Position numbers and translations under genes: made by a program. This document shows positions 8,518-17,856 of a stretch of DNA of 64,000 nt, piece by piece. Each line of letters opens with the position of its first letter. The first letter of the stretch is position 1. The notes beneath the pieces are model-generated. The model was not told where the DNA came from. It saw only the letters and a list, made by a program, of their open reading frames with translations, and did no database searches. The DNA is from Ralstonia sp. UBA689 (GTDB taxonomy: Bacteria; Pseudomonadota; Gammaproteobacteria; Burkholderiales; Burkholderiaceae): contig NZ_DBMV01000024.1 in NCBI RefSeq assembly GCF_002298975.1, positions 62,001-126,000 on the forward strand. The letters run 5' to 3'.

Positions 8518-9609
8518 ATGAGCGTCGATTTCATCGGCATGATCCAGAGCCAGAAACAGTCGGAAATCCATCCACCCGATCCAAACGGGCCGGTGGTTGA
8601 CCGTGACTACGTGCGTGCCTTTGCACAGGCGCACGAGCAGGCGGGGTTTGATCGCATCCTGGTGCCGCACCATTCGACCGGCCCATCGGCCACGCTGACG
8701 ATTTCGTATGCCGCAGCGCTGACTGAGCGCATCCACTTCATGCTGGCCCATCGGCCGGGCTTTACCAACCCGACGCTGGCCGCGCGGCAGATCGCCACGC
8801 TCGACCAGTTCACCGGCGGACGCCTGGGCGTGCACTTCATCTCGGGCGGCTCCGACAGCGAGCAACGCCGCGACGGCGACTACCTCGATCACGACCAGCG
8901 CTACGCCCGCACCGATGAATACCTCGGCGTCCTGCGCCGCATCTGGACGGAGGCCAAGCCGTTTGACCACGAAGGCCAGTTCTACCGCTTCGAGCAGGGC
9001 TTCTCGGAGGTGAAGCCTGCACAGAAGCCGCACGTGCCGATCTACTTTGGCGGGGCGTCGGACGTGGCGATCGAGGTGGCTGGCAAGCATGCCGATGTGT
9101 ACGCACTGTGGGGCGAATCGCTCGACCAGGTGCGCGATCTGACCACGCGCGTGCGGGCAGAAGCCGCCAGGCATGGACGCAACATCCGCTTTTCCGTGTC
9201 GTTCCGGCCGATCCTGGCGGAGGCGGAAGATGCAGCGTGGGCGCGTGCCGAGCGCATTCTGGAGCGTACCCGCGCACTGCGCGTGCAGCAGGGCTACAGC
9301 CGTGGCGGCCCGCAGCAGAGCGAAGGCGCACGCCGCCTGCTGGCAGCAGCAGAGCAGGGCGAGCGCGTCGACAAACGCCTGTGGACGGCCATTGCCAAGG
9401 AAACCGGCGGGCGTTCCAACTCCACCGCGCTGGTCGGTACGCCCGAGCAGGTGGCCGACGCGTTGCTCGATTACTACGACCTGGGCGTCACCACGTTCCT
9501 GATCCGCGGCTTCGATCCGCTGGAAGACGTGGTTGACTACGGCCGCACGCTCATCCCGCGTGTGCGCGAGCTGGTTGCCCAGCGCGACGCGCAACGCAAG
9601 GCGGCGTGA
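8518..9609 (+). CDS. SsuD-like FMN-dependent monooxygenase (luciferase-like family)
   Basis: 363 residues of the bacterial luciferase-like superfamily. Alkanesulfonate-monooxygenase-type motifs are 'FIGMIQSQKQSE' at the N-terminus, 'MLAHRPGFTNPTLAARQIATLDQFTGGRLGVHFISGG' and 'RTDEYLGVLRRIW'. These enzymes use reduced FMN and O2 to split sulfonates into an aldehyde and sulfite. The ATG at 8518 is preferred over 8500 because GGAG lies upstream. No flavin reductase (SsuE) is adjacent, so FMNH2 must come from elsewhere. It is the first gene of the rightward operon carrying a matching transporter. Confidence 0.9.
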   Translation: MSVDFIGMIQSQKQSEIHPPDPNGPVVDRDYVRAFAQAHEQAGFDRILVPHHSTGPSATLTISYAAALTERIHFMLAHRPGFTNPTLAARQIATLDQFTGGRLGVHFISGGSDSEQRRDGDYLDHDQRYARTDEYLGVLRRIWTEAKPFDHEGQFYRFEQGFSEVKPAQKPHVPIYFGGASDVAIEVAGKHADVYALWGESLDQVRDLTTRVRAEAARHGRNIRFSVSFRPILAEAEDAAWARAERILERTRALRVQQGYSRGGPQQSEGARRLLAAAEQGERVDKRLWTAIAKETGGRSNSTALVGTPEQVADALLDYYDLGVTTFLIRGFDPLEDVVDYGRTLIPRVRELVAQRDAQRKAA

Positions 9610-9619
9610 GGGCAGGAGC

Positions 9620-10459
9620 ATGAGCGCCGTCATTTCCATCGGGCGCCCGGCTTCTGCCGCGCTCACACTGAACCCCGCGCCACAGCAGAAGTTCTGGTTC
9701 GACCCGCCGGCTGCGCGACCGTCCATCGAGGCCGAGCGCCGTCACCGGCAGGAGCGTCTGGCGGGTGCCTTCCGCATTTTTGCGCGGCATGGCTTTGACC
9801 TGGGGTTGGCCGGGCACATCACCGCGCGCGATCCGGAGCTGCCGGACCACTTCTGGGTGAACCCGCTTGGCGTGCACTTCTCGCGCATCAAGGTGTCGGA
9901 TCTTCTGCTTGTCAATGCGCGCGGCGAAACGGTTGTCGGCAGCCGGCCGCTCAACAAGGCGGCATTTGCCATCCACGCAGCGATCCACGAAGCGCATCCG
10001 CACATCGTGGCGGCAGCGCATACACATTCGACGTATGGCAAGGCGTGGTCGACGCTGGGCCGGCCGCTCGATCCGCTGACACAGGATGCGTGCTCCTTCT
10101 ACGAAGACCACGCCCTGTTCGATGACTTCACCGGCATGGTGGTTGATGCCAGCGAAGGCGAGCGCATAGCCAAGGCACTCCGCAAACCGGATGGCAGCAC
10201 GCACAAGGGCGTGATCCTGAAGAACCACGGCATCCTCACCGCGGGCCTGACGGTGGAAGCCGCGGCGTGGTGGTACATCGCGCTGGACAACGCGGCGCAC
10301 ACGCAATTGCTGGCCGAAGCGGCTGGCATGCCGCAACCAATCGACGCCGCCACTGCGCGGCACACGCACAGCCAGGTGGGCGGGCCGGAAGGCGCGCTGC
10401 ACGCCTTCGAGAGCCTCTATGCAGGCCTCGTCGCCGCCGAGCCCGACGTGCTGGACTGA
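9620..10459 (+). CDS. Class II aldolase/adducin-family protein
   Basis: 279 residues with the class II aldolase fold. 'HGFDLGLAGHITARDP' is the substrate loop, 'HEAHPHIVAAAHTHSTYGKAWS' carries the zinc-binding histidines, and 'GVILKNHGILTAGLTVEAAAWWY' holds the third. Members act as fuculose-phosphate-type aldolases, epimerases or decarboxylases. The ATG at 9620 is preceded by GGCAGGAG. Placed between the monooxygenase and the binding protein, it may process the carbon skeleton left after desulfonation; this is inference from position. Confidence 0.85.
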   Translation: MSAVISIGRPASAALTLNPAPQQKFWFDPPAARPSIEAERRHRQERLAGAFRIFARHGFDLGLAGHITARDPELPDHFWVNPLGVHFSRIKVSDLLLVNARGETVVGSRPLNKAAFAIHAAIHEAHPHIVAAAHTHSTYGKAWSTLGRPLDPLTQDACSFYEDHALFDDFTGMVVDASEGERIAKALRKPDGSTHKGVILKNHGILTAGLTVEAAAWWYIALDNAAHTQLLAEAAGMPQPIDAATARHTHSQVGGPEGALHAFESLYAGLVAAEPDVLD

Positions 10460-10499
10460 ACAGAACACATCCAACGCATCACCATACGGGGAGCACTCA

Positions 10500-11507
10500 A
10501 TGAGCCAAGACAATGCGGGCATCTCGCGCCGCAAGGTGCTGCACGCGGCAGCCGCCACGGCACTGGCCGCACCGGCCCTGATCCTGGGCCGCAGAGCCTA
10601 TTCGCAGCCGCGCAAGCTGAAGTTTGCGTGGAACCAGAATGCCTTTTGCCTGACACCCATTGTGGTGGCGCAGGAACGGGGCTTCTTCGAGAAGAACGGC
10701 CTGCAGGTCGACCTGATCAACTACAGTGGTTCGACCGCCCAGTTGCTGGAATCCATCGCCACCGGCAAGGCCGATGCGGCGGTCGGCATGATCCACCGCT
10801 GGCTCAAGCCGCTGGAAGCGGGCTTCGACGTGAAGATCATCGGCAGTTCGCACGGCGGCTGCGTGCGGCTGATCGGGTCGAAGGCGGCGGGCGTCACCAG
10901 CCTGGCCGCGCTCAAGGGCAAAACCGTGGGTGTGAGTGACTTGGCCGCGCCGGGCAAGCATTTCTTCACGATTCTGCTGGCCAAGAACGGCATCGACCCG
11001 GACAAGGACATCACCTGGCGCCAGTACCCGGCCGACCTGCTGGGCGTGGCGGTTGAAAAGGGCGAGATCCAAGCTATTGCCGACGGCGACCCGAACCTCT
11101 ACCTGCTGGAGAAGCGCACCAACGGCGCCTACGTGGAGCTGGCAACCAACCTGTCGGGCGAGTATGCACGCAAGGTCTGCTGCGTGATCGGCGCGCGCGG
11201 CGAGCTGGTGCGCAACGATCGGCAGTCGGCCTCGGCGCTGGCGCGCGCCATCGTGCAGGCCACCGATTTTGTCAACGACAACCCGAACGAAGCCGCCAAG
11301 GTGTTCGCCAAGTATTCGCCCAAGGTGCCACTGGAAGACCTGCGCAAGCTCTACGCCACGCTCACCTACACCCACCACCCGACGGGCATCGACCTGCGCG
11401 ACGAGATCGCCTTCTTCGCCGAGGATTTCCGCCGCATCGGCGTCATCAAGAAGACGACCGACCCGCAGCGCCTCGCGCAGCACGTCTACGTCAACGTGCT
11501 CGCCTGA
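10500..11507 (+). CDS. ABC transporter substrate-binding protein (SsuA/TauA type), Tat signal
   Basis: 335 residues. The N-terminus 'SRRKVLHAAAATALAAPALIL' is a twin-arginine signal. The mature part has the sulfonate/nitrate/taurine binding pattern: 'PIVVAQERGFFEKNGLQVDLINYSGSTAQLLESIATGKADAAV' and 'ALKGKTVGVSDLAAPG'. It would capture a sulfonate-like solute in the periplasm for the permease and ATPase that follow. The ATG at 10500 has a GGGGAG Shine-Dalgarno seven bases upstream. It follows the aldolase by 40 bp in one operon. Confidence 0.9.
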   Translation: MSQDNAGISRRKVLHAAAATALAAPALILGRRAYSQPRKLKFAWNQNAFCLTPIVVAQERGFFEKNGLQVDLINYSGSTAQLLESIATGKADAAVGMIHRWLKPLEAGFDVKIIGSSHGGCVRLIGSKAAGVTSLAALKGKTVGVSDLAAPGKHFFTILLAKNGIDPDKDITWRQYPADLLGVAVEKGEIQAIADGDPNLYLLEKRTNGAYVELATNLSGEYARKVCCVIGARGELVRNDRQSASALARAIVQATDFVNDNPNEAAKVFAKYSPKVPLEDLRKLYATLTYTHHPTGIDLRDEIAFFAEDFRRIGVIKKTTDPQRLAQHVYVNVLA

Positions 11508-11533
11508 CAAGAGCACATGAGGAGCGCATCGAC

Positions 11534-12564
11534 ATGAGCACCATCCCTCAAACATTGGAGGCGCCGGGCGCGCTGATTCACCCGTTCGCCGGTGCCGCTG
11601 CGGGCGGCCGCGTCTGGCGCATCGGCGTGGCGGCCGCGGTGGCGTGGGCCGCCTTCGGCCTGCTCACCTGGCGCTGGCCCAATCATGTGGTCGGCTTCAG
11701 CGACTGGACGTTCACTGCGGAATTGGGCGTCGCCGCGCTGCTGGCCGGCGCTGCGCTGTTCGTGCTGGCGCTGGCGGGTGCCTACGTCGCACCCCTGCGC
11801 CCGGTGCAGGCGTCGTTGCAGCCGGCCGGCCCGTGGTTGATCGCCGTGCCCGTCGTACTGGCGGCATGGGAAACGCTGACGGCCAAATCGGGCGTCCTGC
11901 CCACGCCGTTCTTCGCGCCACCGCAGGCGCTGATCGAGGTCTACACCGAAGACTGGGCGCGCCTGGGCGAGAGCGTGCTCAATACGCTCAAGCTGTTGGG
12001 GCTCGGGTATTCGCTTGGGGCCTTGACGGGTTTCCTGGTGGGCGTCTCGATCGGTTGGTCACGTGCGGTGGGCTACTGGGTGCATCCGGTTCTGCGCATT
12101 GTTGGGCCGCTGCCCGCCACGGCGTTGCTGCCGATCACGTTCTACTTCTTCCCGTCGAGCTATTCGGCAGCGGCCTTCCTGATTGCGCTGGCGGCGGGTT
12201 TTCCGGTGGCGGTGCTGACATGGTCTGGCGTGGCGGGCGTGAGCAAGAGTTACTACGACGTGGCGCGCACGCTGGGCGCCTCCAACGCTTTCCTGGTGCT
12301 GCGCGTGGCGATTCCGGCAGCGTTGCCGCAGGTGTTCGTCGGGCTGTTCATGGGGCTGGGCGCGTCGTTCACGGTGCTGGTGACGGCCGAGATGATGGGC
12401 GTGAAATCAGGCCTCGGCTGGTATCTGACGTGGGCGCAGGGCTGGGCTTCGTACGTGAACATGTATGCGGCGCTGATCGTCATGGCGCTGCTGTTCTCCA
12501 GCATCATCACGCTGCTGTTCAAGGCGCGTGACCGTGCGCTGGTCTGGCAGAAGGGAACGCTCAA

Positions 12565-12571
<7 letters not shown>
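11534..12571 (+). CDS. ABC transporter permease (SsuC type) with extra N-terminal membrane segments
   Basis: 345 residues, about 80 longer than SsuC/TauC. The C-terminal two thirds is the binding-protein-dependent permease domain with the EAA-type loop 'DVARTLGASNAFLVLRVAIPAALP' that contacts the ATPase. The added N-terminus contributes two hydrophobic helices (about 30-46 and 62-85) before the core starts at 'PWLIAVPVVLAAWE'. The last codons overlap the ATPase start (12565-12571), so permease and ATPase are translationally coupled. Confidence 0.9.
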
Positions 12572-13377
<806 letters not shown>

Positions 13378-13413
13378 CGCGATCGCAGGACATTTCATGA
13401 TGATGGTGCTGTC

Positions 13414-14577
13414 ATGAGTGGGCCGCCGCCGACGGTCTGGCTCAATGCGCTGCTCGGCTTCGTGCAATGGGCGCAGCAGGGCGTGCTGACGCTCTGGTAC
13501 GCAGTGGGGCTGACGGGCGACGTGCACGGGCAACCGGCCTGGCCCTGGGCTGTGCGCATCGCTGGCGAGACCTTGCTGATCGATCTGGGCCAGGCTCGGC
13601 AACTGGGCATGACCTTGATTGCCGTGGCGCTGTCGCTGGCGGCCGTGCTCGCTGCATTGTTGGTGCGCCGTTGGCGCGCGGTGTTGCTTGGCGTAGCGAC
13701 TGGCTTGCTGGTCGTGGCGCCATGGCCATCGTCAGTGGTGCTGTCTTCCGCTGTGCCAACGAGTCTGCATGCGAGCCCCACCGGGTTCTCGCTGGCCTCC
13801 ATCGCGCAAGGTGCGCGCGTCTATGGCACCGACTGCGCGAGCTGCCATGGCGCCGACGGCCGGGGTGAGGGCCCGCTGGCCGCCACGCTCACGCGCTGGC
13901 CGCCGACCGTCGTTGGCCCGCTGCTCGGCCGCCGGGCCGACGGCGAGCTGTTCTGGCACATCGCCCACGGCATGCGCGACGCGCAAGGTGCGGACACCAT
14001 GCCCGCCTTCGCCAATCGCCTGAGCGATGCCGACATCTGGGCCGTGCTCGATTACATGAAGGTGCTGGCGGCCAGCGGCGGCGTGCGTGCGGGTGGCTGG
14101 CCGCAGCCGGTGGCGCTGCCTGCGCTGTCTGTCCGGTGCGGCAATGCGCCGGACAAGCCGTTGGCAGCATGGCGTGAAGGCCAGCGTGTGCGGATTGTGG
14201 CCGTCGGTGCAACATCGGCCCTGCCGCTGGAAGACCCACGTTTTCAGACGCTGCTGGTCACGCCGGACGGCGCGCTGCCGTCCCTCACGGGGTCGTTCCA
14301 GGCGCGCTGCGTGGTCACGGGGCGAGACGCCTGGCCCATCTTCGCGGCCATCGCCGGGGTCACGCCGCAAACATTCTCCGGCACGCAGTTGCTGGCCGAC
14401 CGCAACGGCTGGCTGCGCGCACGCGGTGAGCTCGGCAGCACCTGGTCCGACGCCGATTTCCTTTGCACCTCCACCGCGCGCAACGCCGAGGCGCCGCGCG
14501 CTGGCGGACTCGACACGCTGATCGCCCGCATGGACGCCGAACCGGTGCGCTATGTGAAGGGCGGCTTTAATCATTGA
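13414..14577 (+). CDS. Membrane-anchored c-type cytochrome of the organosulfur operon
   Basis: 387 residues. Two or three hydrophobic segments occupy the first 115 residues (about 5-30, 60-84, 89-105). They are followed by one cytochrome c domain with heme motif CASCH at 141-145 and a likely axial Met at 196 ('TMPAFANRL'). A C-terminal region of about 165 residues has no motif I recognise. The heme domain should face the periplasm. It lies 36 bp after the ATPase and 21 bp before a second binding protein, so it belongs to the operon. A role as electron acceptor for a sulfite or organosulfur oxidation step is plausible, but no dehydrogenase partner is in view. No Shine-Dalgarno is obvious; upstream ATGs are out of frame, which supports 13414. 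Confidence 0.8.
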   Translation: MSGPPPTVWLNALLGFVQWAQQGVLTLWYAVGLTGDVHGQPAWPWAVRIAGETLLIDLGQARQLGMTLIAVALSLAAVLAALLVRRWRAVLLGVATGLLVVAPWPSSVVLSSAVPTSLHASPTGFSLASIAQGARVYGTDCASCHGADGRGEGPLAATLTRWPPTVVGPLLGRRADGELFWHIAHGMRDAQGADTMPAFANRLSDADIWAVLDYMKVLAASGGVRAGGWPQPVALPALSVRCGNAPDKPLAAWREGQRVRIVAVGATSALPLEDPRFQTLLVTPDGALPSLTGSFQARCVVTGRDAWPIFAAIAGVTPQTFSGTQLLADRNGWLRARGELGSTWSDADFLCTSTARNAEAPRAGGLDTLIARMDAEPVRYVKGGFNH

Positions 14578-14598
14578 TCCAATTTCATCCCAACCACG

Positions 14599-15540
14599 AT
14601 GCCGACTTCCCGACGACGTTTTATGCAATCCGGCCTGGCGCTGGCCGCCGTGCCTGCGCTGTCCTTTGCACAACCCCGCACCGTGCTCAAGGCGGGAGAC
14701 CAGAAGGGCGGGCTGCGCGCGCTGCTGGAAGCCGCAGATGCGCTCAAGGGTGTGCCCTATGACATCCAGTGGACGGAGTTTCCCGCCGCCGCGCCGCTGG
14801 CCGAGGCCCTCAATGCCGGTGTGGTGGATCTGGGCCCCATTGGCGATGCGCCAGCCATCTTTGCGCTGGCGGCGGGCACGCGCATCAAGCTGATCGGCGC
14901 CAATCGGTCGGACCCTTACGGCACGGCGGTGCTGGTGCGGCCCGATTCACCGCTGAAGACGGCGGCTGACCTGAAGGGCAAGTCCATCGGCACCAATCGC
15001 GGGTCGATCGGGCATTTCGTGGCACTCAAGGCGCTGGAATCCGCTGGGCTGGGGCCGGAGGACGCGAACTTCCGTTTCCTGCCGCCTGCGGACGCCAAGC
15101 TCGCGCTGGTCAATGGCTCGGTCGACGCGTGGTCGACCTGGGAGCCCTATACGGCCATGGCGGAAACCGCCAGGCATGCGCGCGTACTGGTGAGCGGGCG
15201 CGGGCTGTGGTCGGGCCTGAGCTATCTGGCCGCCACGGATGCCGCGCTGGCCGCCAAGCGGGATGCGCTGCGCGACTTCCTGCAGCGTGCGGTGCGGGCG
15301 CAGGTGTGGTCGTACCAGCATGTCGACAGCTTCTCGGCCACGCTGGCACGCATCATCGGCATTGCACCGGAAGCGGCGCGGCTGCAGTTTGCGCGGCGCC
15401 AGACGGTGTGGCGTCCAATCGACGCTCAGATCGTTGCCGAGCAGCAGCGCACGGCAGATTTCTATCTAAAGGCGGGCTTGTTGAAGCGGCGGCTGGAAGT
15501 GGCATCCACCTTCGATGCCGGCTTCCCGCTGGCGGCCTGA
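14599..15540 (+). CDS. Second ABC substrate-binding protein (SsuA type), Tat-like signal
   Basis: 313 residues. It starts 'PTSRRRFMQSGLALAAVPALSFA', a twin-arginine-type signal ending in an A-x-A-like site. The body matches aliphatic-sulfonate binding proteins: 'QKGGLRALLEAADALKG', 'FPAAAPLAEALNAGVVDLGPIGDAPAIFALAAG' and 'DLKGKSIGTNRGSIGHFV'. No permease/ATPase pair follows, so it probably shares the SsuBC-like pair upstream and widens the substrate range. It ends 3 bp before the convergent LysR remnant. Confidence 0.9.
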   Translation: MPTSRRRFMQSGLALAAVPALSFAQPRTVLKAGDQKGGLRALLEAADALKGVPYDIQWTEFPAAAPLAEALNAGVVDLGPIGDAPAIFALAAGTRIKLIGANRSDPYGTAVLVRPDSPLKTAADLKGKSIGTNRGSIGHFVALKALESAGLGPEDANFRFLPPADAKLALVNGSVDAWSTWEPYTAMAETARHARVLVSGRGLWSGLSYLAATDAALAAKRDALRDFLQRAVRAQVWSYQHVDSFSATLARIIGIAPEAARLQFARRQTVWRPIDAQIVAEQQRTADFYLKAGLLKRRLEVASTFDAGFPLAA

Positions 15541-15543
15541 TCG

Positions 15544-16262
15544 CTAGTTGGTGCCCGTTAGTGACGTCTGCAACGTGTCCTTCAGCAGCTTGAACACCGG
15601 GTTGTCGTTGTCTTTGCGATAGGCCAGCCACAGCTCGACCGGCTTGGCCGGCGTGGTGCGCACCGGGCGGTAGACCACGCCTTCGAAGTGCAGCATCGAT
15701 GCCGCCGCCGGGATCAGCGCCACGCCAATGCCCGCGCGCACCAGGGCCAGCATCGAGTGGATCTGGCTCACGTATTCCACGACGTCGGGCAGCACCCCGG
15801 CACGCTCGAACAGCCCGCTCATCAACTGATGGAAGTAACGCGCCTCATACGGCGAATACATCAGCAGCGGCTGGCCCTCGCAGTCGCGCAGGGAAGGGCG
15901 TTGCGGCCAACTGTCGGCAACGGCTTCGGGCAGCGCCAACACCAACGATTCCTGTGAGCACGGTACGGCCGTCAGTTCGCCATGCTCGACCGGCGGACGC
16001 AGCAGGCCGACATCGATCTCGCGCGCGTCGAGCGCGGCGAGCTGCGCGCCGCTCACCATCTCTTTGAGCGTCAGCCGCACGCCCGGTGACGCAGCCCGCA
16101 CCGCGCTCACCAATGAGGGCAGTTGCCCGTACCCGACCGTGGCCGTAAACCCGATCGCCAGCGACCCTGCAGCGCCCGTGGCAACACGCCGAGCCGTGGC
16201 CGCTGCCTCATCGGCCAGGCGCAGGATGCGCGATGCATCGGGCAGGAAACTACGCCCCGCTG
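15544..16262 (-). pseudogene. LysR-family regulator lacking its DNA-binding domain
   Basis: The frame encodes the LysR effector-binding domain, complete to its C-terminus. Reading upstream, the frame stays open through the usual linker ('SRILRLADEAAATARRVATGAAG', then 'LAIGFTATVGYGQLP') up to about 16262. There it runs into a fragment of an unrelated gene on the other strand. The ~85-residue winged-helix and linker-helix part is missing, so the product cannot bind DNA as a normal LysR protein. The first available start is a TTG at 16113. It may once have controlled the sugar-acid genes whose remains follow. Confidence 0.85.
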
Positions 16263-16654
16263 CATCTGGATGCTGGTGATACAGAGATCGCGCGTTCGTT
16301 GCTGCCGATCCTGGAGCGCAAGGCCGGCCGCATCCTGGCCAACGGCTGGCCTACCGGCGTGGAAGTCTGTCACGCCATGGTGCATGGCGGCCCGTGGCCG
16401 GCGACGACGGATTCGCGCACGACCTCGGTCGGTACAGCAGCCATCGAGCGCTTCCTGCGCCCGGTTTGTTATCAGGACCTGCCGGCGGAACTGCTGCCGC
16501 AGGCGCTGCAGGACGCCAACCCGCTCCAACTGCACCGTCTGGTCGATGGCCAGTGGCAGCAAGCAGTAACCAATAGCCCAATCACAAGCCGGGCCGCACA
16601 GGACCCGGCCACCGCCCCCTCCGGCGCATCTGGCGCCGGAGCAAGGAGGAGACG
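16263..16654 (+). pseudogene. C-terminal remnant of an alpha-ketoglutarate-semialdehyde-type aldehyde dehydrogenase
   Basis: The frame reading 'DTEIARSLLPILERKAGRI' then 'NGWPTGVEVCHAMVHGGPWPATTD' then 'RTTSVGTAAIERFLRPVCYQDLP' is the end of the 2,5-dioxovalerate/KGSA dehydrogenase family used in glucarate/galactarate breakdown. Roughly the first 400 residues, with NAD site and catalytic Cys, are absent. The left junction is near 16262, directly against the LysR remnant. The frame then passes without its own stop through a non-coding-looking stretch containing a 9-bp hairpin (CTCCGGCGC / GCGCCGGAG, 16618-16641) and AAGGAGGAG, which looks like the former start region of the next gene. Confidence 0.8.
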
Positions 16655-17031
16655 ATGGAAAGACCATCCGCGCATCACCCGCTCAGAGATTGAATACATC
16701 TAAGCCGGCGGCGGTCTGGTCAATATGGACCGCGCGGGCGTGGCCAAGACCGAAGGCCCGAACCTCGGCTACGTCAAGCAGCTGCTGGGCAACCGCATGC
16801 TGATGGGCGTGTACATCGCGCAGTACTGCATCAATGCGCTCACGTACTTCTTCATCACGTGGTTCCCGGTGTACCTCGTGCAGGCGCGCGGCATGTCGAT
16901 CCTCAAGGCGGGCTTTGTGGCGTCGATCCCGGCAGTGTGCGGCTTCCTTGGCGGAATCATCTCGGATGCGCTATTGCGCCGTGGGGCGTCGCTGTCGGTG
17001 GCGCGCAAGGTGCCGATCGTGCTGGGCATGC
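16655..17031 (+). pseudogene. Internally deleted sugar-acid MFS transporter, first fragment
   Basis: A strong AAGGAGGAG precedes an ATG at 16655, but that frame stops after 12 codons. In a different frame the sequence 'HPRITRSEIEYI', a TAA at 16701-16703, then 'AGGGLVNMDRAG' and 'GNRMLMGVYIAQYCINALTYFF' continues as the middle of a GudP-type glucarate/galactarate MFS permease. So the original start survives, the N-terminal membrane half is deleted with loss of frame, and the rest carries an in-frame nonsense codon. The fragment breaks off at 'KVPIVLGM' (17031), where gluconolactonase-like sequence begins in the same frame. Confidence 0.78.
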
Positions 17032-17388
17032 CCGCTGGCAAGCTCTATCGCTTCGACGCCAACGCGCGCCGCATGGAGGCTGTCATCGACGACCTGATCG
17101 TACCCAACGGCCTGGCCTTCAGCCCCGACGGCCGCACGATGTACCTGTCGGACTCGCACGCGAGCCGGCAGACCGTCTGGGCTTTCGATTACGACATCGA
17201 CAGCGGCACGCCGCACAACCGCCGCATCTTCATCGATATGCACGCCCACCCCGGCCGCCCCGACGGCGCTGCAGTCGATGCCGACGGCTGCCACTGGATC
17301 TGCGGCAACGATGCCGGGCTCGTCCACCGTTTCACGCCGGACGGCCGCCTCGACCGCAGCGTCGCCATTCCCACGCCCAAGCCCGCCA
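17032..17388 (+). pseudogene. SMP-30/gluconolactonase-family fragment
   Basis: About 120 residues in the frame of the preceding MFS fragment. 'IVPNGLAFSPDGRTMYLSDS', 'RRIFIDMHAHPGRPDGAAVD', 'CHWICGNDAGLVHRFTPDG' and 'RSVAIPTPKPAMCA' are the conserved central propeller motifs, with metal-ligand Asn and Asp, of SMP-30-type lactonases. The N- and C-terminal parts are missing. Lactonases of this kind open sugar lactones in the same pathway as the other remnants. The next piece begins in another frame at about 17389. Confidence 0.82.
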
Positions 17389-17715
17389 TGTGCGCTGTTC
17401 TGCATCGGCGGCTTTGCGCACCAGACGCTGTCGGGCGCGCTCTACACACTCACCTCCGATCTGTTCGGCAAGCACGAGGTCGGGACCGCTGTGGGTCTGA
17501 CCGGCATGTCCGGCTGGCTGGGCGGCATGCTGTTCTCGCTGGCCGTGGGCACGCTGGCCACCACCATTGGCTACAACCCGCTGTTTGTGGCGCTGGCCGT
17601 GTTCGACATCCTGGCGGCCATCGTGGTATGGACGCTGTTGCGCGATGAACAGGCGAGGCCGGCGCCGACACGGCAGGACGATGAGCGTGCTGCGGCAGGT
17701 GCACTCGGCAGTTGA
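17389..17715 (+). pseudogene. C-terminal remnant of an MFS sugar-acid transporter
   Basis: About 108 residues beginning 'CALFCIGGFAHQTLSGALYTLTSDLFG', then 'VGLTGMSGWLGGMLFSLAVGTLATTIGYNPLFVALAVFDIL'. This matches the last two or three membrane helices of hexuronate/sugar-acid MFS carriers, ending in a charged tail. No start codon or ribosome site belongs to it; it is joined out of frame to the lactonase fragment. It may come from the same carrier as the fragment at 16655 or from a second one. A terminator hairpin follows at 17765, consistent with this being the end of the old operon. Confidence 0.8.
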
Positions 17716-17764
17716 ATTCGGCAGGCCTGCGCGCGGAAGCCTCTCCCAAACGTATCGCCCTGAG

Positions 17765-17797
17765 CGCCCGGCCACGTGTTTTTCGGTCGGGCGTTTT
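17765..17797 (+). terminator. Rho-independent terminator after the remnant operon
   Basis: Stem CGCCCGGCC (17765-17773) pairs with GGTCGGGCG (17785-17793) with one G-T wobble, an 11-base loop, and TTTTC immediately after. It lies between the MFS remnant and ftsK. Confidence 0.75.
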
Positions 17798-17824
17798 CAT
17801 TGGGGCGCCGCGCCCCGCTACAAT
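17796..17824 (+). promoter_or_regulatory. Putative sigma-70 promoter of ftsK
   Basis: TACAAT at 17819-17824 is a good -10 element; TTCATT at 17796-17801 is a weak -35 at 17 bp. Between them lies the palindrome GGGGCGCCGCGCCCC. Transcription would begin near 17831, about 25 bases before the chosen ATG. Confidence 0.5.
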
Positions 17825-17856
17825 CGCGGCCTGGCATTTGTAGACGGCATTTCGAA

